DNA of 64,000 bases from Arthrobacter agilis (GTDB lineage Bacteria; Actinomycetota; Actinomycetes; Actinomycetales; Micrococcaceae). The stretch lies in assembly GCF_030816075.1 (NCBI RefSeq), contig NZ_JAUSXO010000001.1, positions 372,001 to 436,000 of the forward strand, written 5' to 3'. The translations under genes were made by a program, and so were the position numbers. The notes under the pieces are model-generated. The model worked only from the letters and a program-made list of their open reading frames with translations, had not been told where the DNA came from and made no database searches. This document shows positions 17,400-26,819 of the stretch, one piece after another (within the stretch, counting starts at the first letter, position 1; every line of letters starts with the position of its first letter).

Positions 17400-18286
17400 T
17401 GGCCGTAGAGACACTGCCCCCGGGAGCCGGCGCGGGACTCGGCTCCGGCCGCGGCCGCATCCTGTCCTCCCTCCGCTCCAACCCGTTGGGCATCACGGGC
17501 GGCATTCTGCTCGTCCTCGTGGTGCTCGCCGCGGTCCTCGCCCCGGTCCTCGCGCCCTACCCGCCCACCGAGGTCCACTTCGACACCCCGTTCCAGCGAC
17601 CCCTGACCGAGGGCTTCCTGCTCGGCACGGACGACCTCGGGCGGGACATCCTCTCGCGCCTGCTGTTCGGCATCCAGACCTCGCTGCAGGTCGGCGTGCT
17701 CTCCGTGCTCCTCGCCGTGATCATCGGGACGCCGCTGGGCCTCCTCGCGGGCTACTCCCGCGGGTTCGACGCCGTCATCTCCCGCCTCACGGACGTCACG
17801 CTCGCCTTCCCGTTCCTGATCATCGCCGTCGGGCTCGCCGCGATCAGCGGCCCCAGCCTCGGCAACGCGGCGGTCGCGCTCGGCATCGCGCAGATCCCCA
17901 CCATGATCCGGGTGGTGCGCGGCGAGACACTGCGCATCAAGGAGAGCGACTTCGTGCTCGGCGCCCGCACCATGGACGCCTCGCCGACGTGGATCATGCT
18001 GCGGCATGTCCTGCCGAACGCCACGTCCGCGATCATCGTGCAGGCCACGGTGATCATGCCCGTCGCGGTGATCGGCGAGGCCCTGCTGTCCTTCCTCGGC
18101 CTCGGCATCCAGCCACCCACGCCGAGCCTCGGGATCATGCTCTCCGACGCCCAGCAGTACCTCTTCCGTGCACCCAGCGCGGCGATCTTCCCGGGCGTCG
18201 CGATCGCCCTGATCTGCCTCGCCTTCAACCTGTTCGGAGACGCCCTGCGCGATGCCTTCGACCCGACGAACACCAGCCGAAAGTGA
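17399..18286 (+). CDS. Peptide ABC transporter permease (DppC-like)
   Basis: A 295-residue partner permease with DppC features: a long N-terminal segment, then LGITGGILLVLVVLAAVLAP, the family FLLGTDDLGRDILSRLLFG segment, and the EAA loop DFVLGARTMDASPTWIMLRHVLPN. It pairs with the DppB-like subunit to form the channel. Its ATG overlaps the previous stop codon by one base. Confidence 0.94.
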   Translation: MAVETLPPGAGAGLGSGRGRILSSLRSNPLGITGGILLVLVVLAAVLAPVLAPYPPTEVHFDTPFQRPLTEGFLLGTDDLGRDILSRLLFGIQTSLQVGVLSVLLAVIIGTPLGLLAGYSRGFDAVISRLTDVTLAFPFLIIAVGLAAISGPSLGNAAVALGIAQIPTMIRVVRGETLRIKESDFVLGARTMDASPTWIMLRHVLPNATSAIIVQATVIMPVAVIGEALLSFLGLGIQPPTPSLGIMLSDAQQYLFRAPSAAIFPGVAIALICLAFNLFGDALRDAFDPTNTSRK

Positions 18287-18290
18287 TCCG

Positions 18291-20099
18291 ATGACGTACA
18301 CACCCCCACCCTCCTTCACCACGCGGCCCACCCTCCAGGGCACGTTCGGCATGAGCGCCTCCACGCACTGGCTGGCCACCGCCTCCGCCCAGGCCGTCCT
18401 CGAGCGCGGCGGCAACGCGTTCGACGCCGCCGTGGCCGGGGCCTTCGTCCTGCACGTCGTCGAACCGCACCTCAACGGGCCGGGCGGCGACATGACCGGC
18501 GTCTTCGCCACCGCCGAGGAGCCGGGCCGGCCGGTCGTCCTGATGGGCCAGGGCCCCGCCCCGGCCGCCGCGACCCGCGAGCACTACCTCGCCGAGGGCC
18601 TCGAACTCGTCCCCGGCGCCGGTGCCCTCGCCGCGGCCGTCCCCGCCGCCGTCGACGCCTGGCTGCTCCTGCTGCGCGATCACGGGACGTGGGAACTCGG
18701 GGACGTCCTCGCCTTCGCCGTGGGGTACGCCCGGGACGGCCACCCGATCGTGGGGCGCGTCGGGGCGACCATCGCGGCCGTCGCTGACCTGTTCACCGAG
18801 CACTGGCCCACGTCGGCGGCCCTCTGGATGCCCGAGGGCAGGCCGCCCCGCGAGGGCGAGATCATCCGGAACGAGGCGTACGCCCGGGTCCTCGACTCCC
18901 TGGTCGGTGCCGCCGCGGACGGCGCCACGCGGGCCGAGGGGATCGACGCCGCCCGGCGCGAGTGGCGTACGGGGCTCGTGGCGCAGGCCTCCGCCGAGTT
19001 CGTGGCGACACCGCACCGGCACTCCTCGGGACTCGACCACGCCGGGGTCATCACCGTCGAGGACTTCGCGGACTTCGAGGCCTCCTACGAGGAGGCGACC
19101 ACGCTCGAGTTCCGCGGCCACACCATCGCCAAGACCGGGCCGTGGGGCCAGGGGCCCGCGCTGCTGCAGACCCTCGCCATCCTCGACGGTTTCGACGACG
19201 AGCGCCTCGACCCGTCCACGGCACTCGGCGCGCACACCATCCTCGAGGCGCAGAAGCTCGCGATCGCCGACCGCGAGGCCTACTACGGCGACGCCCACGT
19301 CCCGATGGAGCACCTGCTCTCCCCGGAGTACGCCGCCGTACGCCGCGCGCTCATCACGGACGAGGCGTCGCTCGAGTTCCGGCCCGGCACCGTGCCGGGC
19401 GTCGAGCCCTTCACGCCGCCGCTGCGCACCGGCTACACGCCGCCCGCCCTCGCCGGCGGGAGCGGCTTCGCCGGGGTGGGGGAGCCCACCGTCTCCCGCA
19501 GCGGCGAGACGCGCGGCGACACCTGCCACATCGACGTCGTCGACTCCGCCGGCAACATGGTCTCCGCGACGCCGAGCGGAGGCTGGCTGCAGTCCTCGCC
19601 GGCCATCCCCGAGCTCGGGTTCTGCCTGGGCTCGCGGCTGCAGATGACGTGGCTCGAGGAGGGCGGCCCGTCCACCCTCGAGGCCGGCAAGCGCCCCCGC
19701 ACCACGCTCACGCCGACGCTCATCCTGAAGGACGGCAGGCCCGTCGTCGCCCTCGGGTCGCCCGGCGGGGACCAGCAGGACCAGTGGCAGCTCCTCTACA
19801 TCCTCCGCACCATCGTCGGCGGCTACACACCGCAGCAGGCCGTCGACGCACCGTCCCTCCACACCACCTCCATCCCCGGGTCCTTCTGGCCGCGCACCTG
19901 GGAGCCCGGCGGCGCCGTCGTCGAGGACCGGCTGGGCGAGGACGTCATCGCGGACCTCGAACGCCGGGGCCACGTCATCACGCGGGCGGGGGACTGGTCG
20001 CTCGGCCGGCTGTCCTCCGTCGCCAGGGACCACGAGACCGGTGTGCTCTCCGCCGCCGCCAACCCCCGAGGAGCACAGGGCTATGCTGCAGGACGCTGA
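18291..20099 (+). CDS. Gamma-glutamyltransferase family protein
   Basis: A 602-residue Ntn-hydrolase of the GGT family, which cleaves gamma-glutamyl bonds after self-processing. The N-terminal domain has NAFDAAVAGAFVLHVVEPHLNGPGGDM, a family signature. The small-subunit start is RGDTCHIDVVD, where the Thr is the expected nucleophile and autocleavage point. GNMVSATPSGGW follows. No signal peptide is visible, so it is probably cytoplasmic. It lies between permease and ATPase genes, which suggests the imported peptide is its substrate. ATG 18291 follows the permease stop by four bases. The exact substrate (glutathione, gamma-glutamyl amino acid or amide) is not shown. Confidence 0.9.
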   Translation: MTYTPPPSFTTRPTLQGTFGMSASTHWLATASAQAVLERGGNAFDAAVAGAFVLHVVEPHLNGPGGDMTGVFATAEEPGRPVVLMGQGPAPAAATREHYLAEGLELVPGAGALAAAVPAAVDAWLLLLRDHGTWELGDVLAFAVGYARDGHPIVGRVGATIAAVADLFTEHWPTSAALWMPEGRPPREGEIIRNEAYARVLDSLVGAAADGATRAEGIDAARREWRTGLVAQASAEFVATPHRHSSGLDHAGVITVEDFADFEASYEEATTLEFRGHTIAKTGPWGQGPALLQTLAILDGFDDERLDPSTALGAHTILEAQKLAIADREAYYGDAHVPMEHLLSPEYAAVRRALITDEASLEFRPGTVPGVEPFTPPLRTGYTPPALAGGSGFAGVGEPTVSRSGETRGDTCHIDVVDSAGNMVSATPSGGWLQSSPAIPELGFCLGSRLQMTWLEEGGPSTLEAGKRPRTTLTPTLILKDGRPVVALGSPGGDQQDQWQLLYILRTIVGGYTPQQAVDAPSLHTTSIPGSFWPRTWEPGGAVVEDRLGEDVIADLERRGHVITRAGDWSLGRLSSVARDHETGVLSAAANPRGAQGYAAGR

Positions 20100-21738
20100 G
20101 AACATCCTGGAGGTCACCGACCTGGAGGTCGCCTTCGGCGGGACGCCCGTCCTGCACCGCATCACCTTCTCCATGCGGCGCGGCGAACGCGTGGCCATCG
20201 TGGGCCAGTCCGGGTCCGGCAAGTCCACCGCGATCGGCGCGATCCTGCGCCTCCTGCCCGGCAGCGGGCGCATCACGCACGGCTCCATCGTGCTCGGTGC
20301 CGGACGCACCCGGGGCGACGTCGAGGACCTCGCCACGGCCACCGAGCCCGTGCTGCGGACCATCCGCGGGCAGCGCGTGGCGCTCGTCCCGCAGGACCCG
20401 ATGTCCAACCTGAACCCGGCCATGAAGATCGGCCCGCAGGTCGCCGACGCGATCCTGGCGAGCCTGCGGGGCGAGGCGAGACCGGACCGCGCCGAGGTGC
20501 GCAGGCGCGCCGTCGCCCTCCTGTCCGAGGCCGGCATCCCCGACGCCGACCGCCGCTACGGGCAGTACCCGCACGAGTTCTCGGGCGGCATGCGGCAGCG
20601 CGTGCTCATCGCCATCGCCCTCGCGGGCGAACCGGAACTGCTCATCGCGGACGAGCCGACCTCCGCCCTGGACGTCACGGTCCAGCGGCAGATCCTCAAC
20701 CACCTGCAGTCCCTCGTCGACGCCCGGGGCACCTCCCTGCTGTTCATCACGCACGACCTCGGGCTGGCCGCGGACCGCACCGACCGCATCATCGTCATGT
20801 CCGAGGGGAGCATCGTCGAGGTCGGCACGCCACGGCAGATCCTGCTGCACCCGCAGGAGGAGTACACGCAGCGGCTCGTCGCCGCGGCGCCCTCCGTCGC
20901 GGCGGTCCTCGACGCCGAACCGCTGACGGGTGCCGGCGCAGGGACGGCCCCCGCCCCGCCGATCCTCGTGGTGGAGAACCTCGTCAAGGAGTTCGCCCTC
21001 CGCGGCCAGCGCGGCAGCACCGTGCGCGCCGTGAACGACGTGTCCTTCTCGGTGGAACGCGGCACGACGACGGCGATCGTCGGCGAGTCCGGCTCCGGCA
21101 AGACGACCGTGGCGCGCATCATCCTCGGACTGGAGACCGCGACCTCCGGCCAGGCCCTGATCGACGGCGAATCCCTCACGACCACGCGCGGCGCCCAGCG
21201 CCGGGCGCTCCGCCGCAAGGTGCAGCCCGTCTTCCAGGACCCCTACGGCTCCCTCGACCCGACGTACAGCATCGAGCGCCTGATCGACGAGCCGCTGCGC
21301 ATCTTCGGCGTCGGGGACCGCCGGAGCCGGCAGGACCGGGTCGGCGAGCTCCTGGACCAGGTGGCCCTGCCGCGGTCCGTCGCCCAGCGCCGGCCGAACG
21401 AACTCTCGGGCGGCCAGCGGCAGCGCGTGGCCATCGCCCGGGCGCTCGCCCTCGAACCGGAGCTGCTGATCTGCGACGAGGCGGTGTCCGCGCTCGACGT
21501 ACTCGTACAGGACCAGATCCTGGCGCTGCTCGCAGACCTGCAGGATAGGCTCGGGCTCAGCTACCTCTTCATCACCCACGACCTCTCGGTGGTGCGGCAG
21601 ATCGCGTCCGACGTGGTCGTGATGAAATCCGGAGACGTCGTCGAGAACGGTTCGGTGGACGACGTCTTCAACCGCCCGCAGGCGGAGTACACGAAGGAAC
21701 TTCTTGGAGCGATCCCCGGTGCGGCCTTCGCGGCCTGA
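20083..21738 (+). CDS. Dipeptide ABC transporter ATP-binding protein, fused DppD-DppF
   Basis: A 551-residue protein with two complete ABC ATPase domains: Walker A GQSGSGKST and GESGSGKTT, signature motifs FSGGMRQR and LSGGQRQR, Walker B LLIADEP and LLICDEA. It combines the two ATPase subunits of the peptide importer in one chain, as in GsiA-like proteins. The ATG overlaps the GGT gene by 17 bases and has CGAGGAG upstream. In the second half the Walker B reads ICDEAVSALD rather than DEPTSALD, a normal variant for DppF. Confidence 0.94.
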   Translation: MLQDAENILEVTDLEVAFGGTPVLHRITFSMRRGERVAIVGQSGSGKSTAIGAILRLLPGSGRITHGSIVLGAGRTRGDVEDLATATEPVLRTIRGQRVALVPQDPMSNLNPAMKIGPQVADAILASLRGEARPDRAEVRRRAVALLSEAGIPDADRRYGQYPHEFSGGMRQRVLIAIALAGEPELLIADEPTSALDVTVQRQILNHLQSLVDARGTSLLFITHDLGLAADRTDRIIVMSEGSIVEVGTPRQILLHPQEEYTQRLVAAAPSVAAVLDAEPLTGAGAGTAPAPPILVVENLVKEFALRGQRGSTVRAVNDVSFSVERGTTTAIVGESGSGKTTVARIILGLETATSGQALIDGESLTTTRGAQRRALRRKVQPVFQDPYGSLDPTYSIERLIDEPLRIFGVGDRRSRQDRVGELLDQVALPRSVAQRRPNELSGGQRQRVAIARALALEPELLICDEAVSALDVLVQDQILALLADLQDRLGLSYLFITHDLSVVRQIASDVVVMKSGDVVENGSVDDVFNRPQAEYTKELLGAIPGAAFAA

Positions 21739-22465
21739 GACGGACGCGGCGGCCCCCCAGCGCGTCCTCGATGCCCTCCGCCGCGACATCATCCTCGGCA
21801 CCCTGCAGCCCGGGGCCCGGGTGACGGAGGCCGCGCTCGCCGCCACGTACGGCGTCTCGCGCATCCCGGTGCGGGAGGCGCTGCGCGCCCTCGAGGCGGA
21901 GGGCTTCGTCGAGTCCAAGCCGTACGCCGGCTCCACCGTGGCCAAGATCCCGCTCGACGACGCCGAGGACCTGTTCGCCGTCCGCGGGGTCATCGAGGCC
22001 ACCATCGCGCGCCGTGCCGCGCGTCGGGCGACGGCGCACTTCGCGGGCGAGGCGCCCAGCCCCCAGTGGTGGGCGGCACGCCGGGCCCTGGTCGGCATCC
22101 TCGACGACGGCGACCGCGCCGTGGCGGCCGACGCCCTCACGGACCTGCCCGAGCTCAACATCCGCTTCCACCTCGGCGTCGCCGAGCTCAGCGGCAGCGC
22201 CTCGCTGGCCGCCCTGCTCCGGCAGATCTCCGGCAAGATCGAGTGGCTCTACGCCGCGGACGTGGACAACCGGGGCAAGCAGTCGTGGGGCGAGCACCGC
22301 CTGATCATCGCGGCGATCGACGCCGGCAACGCGGGCGAGGCGGAACGCCTGATGGCGGGCCATGTGGGCTCCTCGCAGCGCGGGTACATGGAGCGTTTCG
22401 CGGCGGACGGACCAGGGACCGGTGCGGCGGGCGCTACAGGAACGGACGCAGCGGCGCGAGGATGA
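21704..22465 (+). CDS. GntR family regulator (FadR/FCD type)
   Basis: A 253-residue repressor. The winged helix is at about residues 18-75 (RVTEAALAATYGVSRIPVREALRALEAEGFVESK). The C-terminal FCD ligand domain has FHLGVAELSGSASLAALLRQIS and EHRLIIAAIDAG, whose Asp/His residues usually bind a metal. A TTG at 21704 preceded by GAAGGA is the best start; a GTG at 21719 is an alternative. It overlaps the ATPase gene and is the last gene of the peptide operon, so local control of that operon is likely. Confidence 0.9.
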   Translation: MERSPVRPSRPETDAAAPQRVLDALRRDIILGTLQPGARVTEAALAATYGVSRIPVREALRALEAEGFVESKPYAGSTVAKIPLDDAEDLFAVRGVIEATIARRAARRATAHFAGEAPSPQWWAARRALVGILDDGDRAVAADALTDLPELNIRFHLGVAELSGSASLAALLRQISGKIEWLYAADVDNRGKQSWGEHRLIIAAIDAGNAGEAERLMAGHVGSSQRGYMERFAADGPGTGAAGATGTDAAARG

Positions 22466-23690
22466 GCTCGCTGGCGCGGGCCACCAGGTGGCGGCCCTCC
22501 CACTCCTCCCGGGTCAGGACGCGGCTGTTGGAGGAATCCACCTCGAAGATCTGCTCCATGGTGCCCGCGAGGTCGCGGTCGAAGATCTCGAGGTTGATCT
22601 CGTAGTTGCCGGTGAGGCTCAGGCGGTCGATGTTCGCGGTGCCGACGGTGCTCCACTCGCCGTCGATCGTCGCCGTCTTCGCGTGGATCATCGAGTTCTG
22701 GTACAGCAGGATCTGCACGCCCGCATTGATCAGGGAGGAGTAGAACCCGCGGGACAGCCAGTCGGAGACCACGTGGTTGGAGTCCTCGGGGAGGATCACG
22801 CGGACGTCCACGCCGCGGCGGCTCGCCCGCAGCAGGGCGTCGAGGATCTGCCGGTCCGGGATGAAGTACGCCGTCGTGATGAAGATGTGGTGCTTGGCCC
22901 GGTTGATCGCCTCCAGGTAGACACCCCGGATGGGGAACACGAGGTAGGCGGGGATGTTGTTGACGGCGCGGATGCGCGGCTCCCAGAAGGAGGCGCTGAG
23001 ATCGGGCAGCTCCGGCCTGCGCGGCTTCGCGCGGAGATTCCAGAAGTTCGCGAACGCCTCCCGGAGCTCCCACACGGACGGGCCGCGGATCTCGAGGTGC
23101 GTGTCCCGCCACTTCGTCGCGTACAGCGAGCCGATGTTGTACCCGCCCACGAAGCCGACCTCGTCGTCGACCACGAGCACCTTGCGATGGTCGAAACCGC
23201 TGCCGCGGATGTTCGTGAAGACGATCGACGGGCGCAGCACGGGGAAGCGGTAGGCGTTGACGAGCGGGTGGAAGGAGTAGAAGAACGGGTTGACCACCAG
23301 GTTCGCGAAGCCGTCGTAGATCACGAAGACCTTCACACCGCGCTCGGCGGCCCGGTTCACGGCGTCGCGGAACCGTGTTCCGACGGCGTCGCCCTTCCAG
23401 ATGTACGTCTCGAGCAGCACCTGGTGCTCGGCGCCGTCGATGGCCGCGATCATCGCCTCGAAGAGGTCCTCGCCGTACGTGTACACCGTGGTGTCGGTGT
23501 CCGCGATCTTCGTGTGGAAGGTCCCGGGCTGGGGGAAGCCGGGGCGCCGGGTGCGGCGGCGCTTCTGGTAGGTGTCCACCCCGACGAGGCCGCCGATGAC
23601 CACCGCCTGCGCGGAGAACAGGGTGATCGCGGCCCGCTTGGCCGTGGTGCGGGCGAACCCCATGATCGTCCGACGCTTGAACCAGCTCAT
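22434..23690 (-). CDS. Phospholipase D family protein (cardiolipin synthase-like)
   Basis: A 418-residue protein with one N-terminal membrane anchor (ITLFSAQAVVIGGLVGV) and two HKD motifs, HRKVLVVDD and HAKTATIDGEWSTVGTANID, the pair needed for phosphatidyl transfer. It probably makes cardiolipin from phosphatidylglycerol or a phosphatidyl donor, or acts as a phospholipase D. ATG 23688-23690, with no strong ribosome-binding site. Its 3' end overlaps the convergent GntR gene by 32 bases. A terminator hairpin lies just upstream of its start. Confidence 0.92.
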   Translation of the reverse strand: MSWFKRRTIMGFARTTAKRAAITLFSAQAVVIGGLVGVDTYQKRRRTRRPGFPQPGTFHTKIADTDTTVYTYGEDLFEAMIAAIDGAEHQVLLETYIWKGDAVGTRFRDAVNRAAERGVKVFVIYDGFANLVVNPFFYSFHPLVNAYRFPVLRPSIVFTNIRGSGFDHRKVLVVDDEVGFVGGYNIGSLYATKWRDTHLEIRGPSVWELREAFANFWNLRAKPRRPELPDLSASFWEPRIRAVNNIPAYLVFPIRGVYLEAINRAKHHIFITTAYFIPDRQILDALLRASRRGVDVRVILPEDSNHVVSDWLSRGFYSSLINAGVQILLYQNSMIHAKTATIDGEWSTVGTANIDRLSLTGNYEINLEIFDRDLAGTMEQIFEVDSSNSRVLTREEWEGRHLVARASELILAPLRPFL

Positions 23691-23706
23691 GGACCCAGCG
23701 TATAGC

Positions 23707-23748
23707 CCCCGGTGGGACCGGACCTGCTGCGGACCGGTCCCACCGGGG
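23707..23748 (-). terminator. Strong hairpin after the MBL hydrolase gene
   Basis: CCCCGGTGGGACCGG (23707-23721) pairs perfectly with CCGGTCCCACCGGGG (23734-23748), a 15-bp stem with a 12-base loop. It lies 9 bases past the MBL gene stop, on the minus strand, and before the PLD gene. There is no U tract, as is common in actinobacterial terminators. Confidence 0.7.
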
Positions 23749-23756
23749 AGCGGTTG

Positions 23757-24500
23757 CTAGTGGCGGCCGACCTCGGCGGCCTGGGCGACCGCCGACTCGA
23801 CGCCGGCGAACCACGGGAAGCCGTGCCCCGGCAGGACGGTCCCGGCAGCGGTGGACCGCAGGGCATCGAGCGACCGCAGCGCGGTGTCGAAGTCCGCGGT
23901 CGCGGCCATCGCCACGACCTGCGGTCCGGGGTGACCGGTGTAGGGGTCGAGCGTGACGAGGGCGTCCCCGCTGATCACGGCGTCCCGGTCCGGGAAGTGC
24001 AGGCCGCAGTGCCCCTTCGTGTGGCCCGGCGTCGGGACGAGCAGCGGTGCGCCGGGCAGGGCGGCGGCGGCCTCCGGTGTCAGCGGCAGCGTGTCCTCGA
24101 TCCCCTTGACGGCGACCGCGCCCGCCAGGGCCATCCGCACCAGTCCCGGGATGGAGCGGGCATAGCGCAGCGGGTAGACGAACGGGGTGCGCTCCCGCTC
24201 GTAGCTGTAGGGGTGCGCGGCGATGTACGCGTCATCGGGGTGGCAGTACACGGGGATACCGTGCTGCGAGCGCAGGTGCTCGGCGGTGCCCACGTGGTCG
24301 AAGTGGCCGTGGGTCAGGATGACGGCGCGGATGTCCTCCACGGACCGCCCGATCCGGCTGAGCGCCTCGAGGAGCAGGGCCCTGGAGCGGGGGAGGCCGG
24401 TGTCCACCAGGAGCACGCCGTCGTCGTCCTCCACGAGGTAGACGTTGGTCCTCGCGTGCTCGAGGAAGTGGATCCCCGGGGCGATGTCCGTCCTGATCAT
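23757..24500 (-). CDS. MBL fold metallo-hydrolase
   Basis: A 247-residue metallo-beta-lactamase-fold hydrolase. The metal site is the usual LTHGHFDHVG (HxHxDH), with further ligands in PGHTKGHCG, ISGDALVTLD and PGHGFPWF. The sequence is close to glyoxalase-II-like and quorum-quenching-like MBL proteins, but the substrate is not determinable. ATG 24498-24500 with AAGGAGA 4 bases upstream. Confidence 0.92.
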   Translation of the reverse strand: MIRTDIAPGIHFLEHARTNVYLVEDDDGVLLVDTGLPRSRALLLEALSRIGRSVEDIRAVILTHGHFDHVGTAEHLRSQHGIPVYCHPDDAYIAAHPYSYERERTPFVYPLRYARSIPGLVRMALAGAVAVKGIEDTLPLTPEAAAALPGAPLLVPTPGHTKGHCGLHFPDRDAVISGDALVTLDPYTGHPGPQVVAMAATADFDTALRSLDALRSTAAGTVLPGHGFPWFAGVESAVAQAAEVGRH

Positions 24501-24531
24501 GCGTCTCCTTCGCTCGTCACCTGCCCCGACC

Positions 24532-25266
24532 CTAGGCACCCTCGGCGTCGGGGGACAAGGGCTCGATCAGGTCCGGGCCGTCGTTGCGCACCGAGCCCAC
24601 GCGGGTCCCGACGAGCCGCGGGACCAGCTCCGGGTCGGGGATGGCGTCGAGGAGCTCCTGGACCGCAGGACGGGTGTCGTTCCGCGGATCGAGCCAGTCC
24701 CCGCGCAGGTCCGGCGGCACGATCACGGGCGTGCGGTCGTGGATCTCACCGAGCGCATCGCTCGCCGGGCGCGTGATGATGGTGCAACTGACCACCCACG
24801 CACCCTGCGGGTGCTCGGCGGACACCGTCGCCGGATCACGCCAGAACTCGTACAGCCCGGCGAAGCCGAGGTGCGCGCCGTCCGGGCCGTGCAGGTAGAT
24901 GGGCGTCTTGGAGCCGTCACCGTTCTTCCGCCACTCGTAGTAGCCGTCGGCGGGGACGATCCCGCGGCGCTTGAGGGCCGCGGACCGGAAGGAGGGCTTC
25001 TCCAGGACGGTCTCGCTGCGGGCGTTGATCATGCGGGAACCGACCGAGGGGGTCTTGGCCCAGGACGGGATGAGGCCCCAGCGGGCGAGCTCCAGCCGCC
25101 GCGTCAGCTCCCCGGTCTCCGGGTCCAGCCGCTCGAGGACGATCTGCACGGTGTCGGTGGGTGCCACGTTCCACGAGGGCTTCACCTCGTCCTCGACCGC
25201 CTCGTCCACCTCGAAGGCGTCGATGAGGTCGGCCCGGTTGCCCGCGATGACGAAACGCCCGCACAT
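24532..25266 (-). CDS. SOS response-associated peptidase (SRAP/YedK, HMCES)
   Basis: A 244-residue SRAP protein that shields abasic sites in single-stranded DNA by forming a thiazolidine crosslink through Cys2. The catalytic set is visible: Cys2 exposed after Met removal (MCGRFV), Asn of INARSE, Glu of DGYYEW and His in EIHDRTPVI. ATG 25264-25266 has CAGGAGA 8-9 bases upstream. It is followed on the minus strand by the MBL gene. Confidence 0.93.
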   Translation of the reverse strand: MCGRFVIAGNRADLIDAFEVDEAVEDEVKPSWNVAPTDTVQIVLERLDPETGELTRRLELARWGLIPSWAKTPSVGSRMINARSETVLEKPSFRSAALKRRGIVPADGYYEWRKNGDGSKTPIYLHGPDGAHLGFAGLYEFWRDPATVSAEHPQGAWVVSCTIITRPASDALGEIHDRTPVIVPPDLRGDWLDPRNDTRPAVQELLDAIPDPELVPRLVGTRVGSVRNDGPDLIEPLSPDAEGA

Positions 25267-25290
25267 GCGCCCGGTCTCCTGCCGACCCTG

Positions 25291-25701
25291 CTACTTCTTC
25301 CGGCGGTCCAGCAGGAGGGACAGGGCGATCCCGAGCATCCAGCTGTCCTTGGCCAGGGCGACGCCGTCCTGGGTGGGGCGGATGCCGTCCTCCATGGTCA
25401 GCTCGGGCGTGCGCAGGTACATGGTCATCATGCCCGCCGAGAAGGCGAGGAGACCGAGACCGGCGACCCGGCTCGGGATGAAGGGCGCCAGGAGCGCGGA
25501 CCCGAGGGCGATCTCGCAGGCGGCGAGGGCCTTGCCGAACTGCTGCGCCTCGAGCTGGCTGAGCTGCGGGAAGGCCCTGGACGCCATGGCCTGCAGGTAG
25601 CCGGCCGAGCCCTCGTCCAGGCTGGTCTTGCCGAGGCCGGAGTTCAGGATGAACGCCCCCGTCGCGAGGCGGAGGGGAATGTGGCTGAGGCGGTATCCCA
25701 T
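25291..25701 (-). CDS. DoxX-like membrane protein
   Basis: A 136-residue membrane protein with about four helices (RLATGAFILNSGL, ACEIALGSALLAPFI, LGLLAFSAGMMTMYL, SWMLGIALSLLL). The layout fits the DoxX-like family, whose function is not settled. ATG 25699-25701 has GAAAGGCACC upstream. It is on the same strand as, and just upstream of, the SRAP gene, with a 24-base gap. Confidence 0.7.
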   Translation of the reverse strand: MGYRLSHIPLRLATGAFILNSGLGKTSLDEGSAGYLQAMASRAFPQLSQLEAQQFGKALAACEIALGSALLAPFIPSRVAGLGLLAFSAGMMTMYLRTPELTMEDGIRPTQDGVALAKDSWMLGIALSLLLDRRKK

Positions 25702-25898
25702 GGTGGTGCCTTTCACTCGGGGGAACTTCGTCGCCTGTGAAGCCTACGACGCGAGGTCCCACCCCGCCAGCCCATCCCGGCCGCACGAGTTTCCGCAATG
25801 TTCCGCGACCTGCCGTGGCACGTTCATGAAGCCTGCAGGGAGCCCTGCTTGGATGGGAGGGAGCCAACGAAGTCCCATCAGCTATCGGAGAAGGTTCC

Positions 25899-26819
25899 AT
25901 GGTCCCCCGGACGGCAGAACACCCTCGGCCCCAGCACTTCATCCTGCACATGAGCGACACGCACCTGCTCGACGGCGACCGCCCCCTGTACGGCGCGGTG
26001 GACAGCGAGGCGCGGCTGAAGGAGGTCTTCGACGACCTCGAGGCCTCCGGCGCCCGGCCCCAGGCCATCGTCTTCACGGGCGACCTCGCCGACAAGGGGG
26101 AGCCCGGTGCCTACGCGAAACTCCGGGCGATCGTGGATCCGGCGGCGGCCCGGCTGGGCGCCCGGGTCATCTGGGCCATGGGCAACCACGACGACCGCGC
26201 CGCCTTCCGGGCGGGCCTGCTCGACGAACCGGCGGCCGCCCGTCCGGACGCCCCCGTGGACGCCGTCCACTTCGTCGACGGGCTGAGGATCATCACCCTC
26301 GACTCCACCGTGCCGGGCCACCACCACGGCGAGTTCACGCCCTCGCAGCTCCGCTGGCTCGCGGACGAGCTCGAGGTGCCGGCACCGCACGGGACCATCC
26401 TCGCCCTCCACCACCCGCCCGTGCCCAGCGTGCAGGAGCTCGCGGTCCTCGTGGAGTTGCGCGACCAGCATGCGCTCGCCGACGTCGTCCGCGGCTCGGA
26501 CGTCCGCACCATCCTCGCCGGGCACCTGCACTACTCGACGACGGCCATGTTCGCCGGGGTGCCCGTCTCGGTGGCCAGCGCCACCTGCTACACGCAGGAC
26601 CTCCTGTTCGACGGCGGCGGCAGCCGCGGGCGGGACGGCGCGCAGTCCTACAACCTCGTGCACGTGTACGAGGAGACGATCGTCCACTCCGTGGTGCCTG
26701 CCGGCCTCCACGCACCCGTGGGCGAGGTGGTCCCCCGCGAGGAGGCCCGGCGCAGGGTCGAGGCCTCCGGCGTGACGATCGGCGCCGGACGTCGGGCGCG
26801 CCGGCTCACGTCGGCCTGA
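25899..26819 (+). CDS. Metallophosphoesterase (CpdA-like cAMP phosphodiesterase)
   Basis: A 306-residue calcineurin-like phosphoesterase. All metal motifs are present: SDTHLLD (DxH), [23 protein letters not shown] and GHLHYS. The family hydrolyses cAMP or related phosphodiesters; CpdA is the closest type by length and motif order. ATG 25899 has GGAGAAGG 5 bases upstream. It could work with the cNMP-binding glutaminase in this window, but no direct link is visible. Confidence 0.9.
   Translation: MVPRTAEHPRPQHFILHMSDTHLLDGDRPLYGAVDSEARLKEVFDDLEASGARPQAIVFTGDLADKGEPGAYAKLRAIVDPAAARLGARVIWAMGNHDDRAAFRAGLLDEPAAARPDAPVDAVHFVDGLRIITLDSTVPGHHHGEFTPSQLRWLADELEVPAPHGTILALHHPPVPSVQELAVLVELRDQHALADVVRGSDVRTILAGHLHYSTTAMFAGVPVSVASATCYTQDLLFDGGGSRGRDGAQSYNLVHVYEETIVHSVVPAGLHAPVGEVVPREEARRRVEASGVTIGAGRRARRLTSA

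Noticed and set aside
18225..20537. A 770-codon minus-strand frame antisense to the GGT gene
   Set aside because: No domain, and the sense strand has a complete GGT with all motifs.
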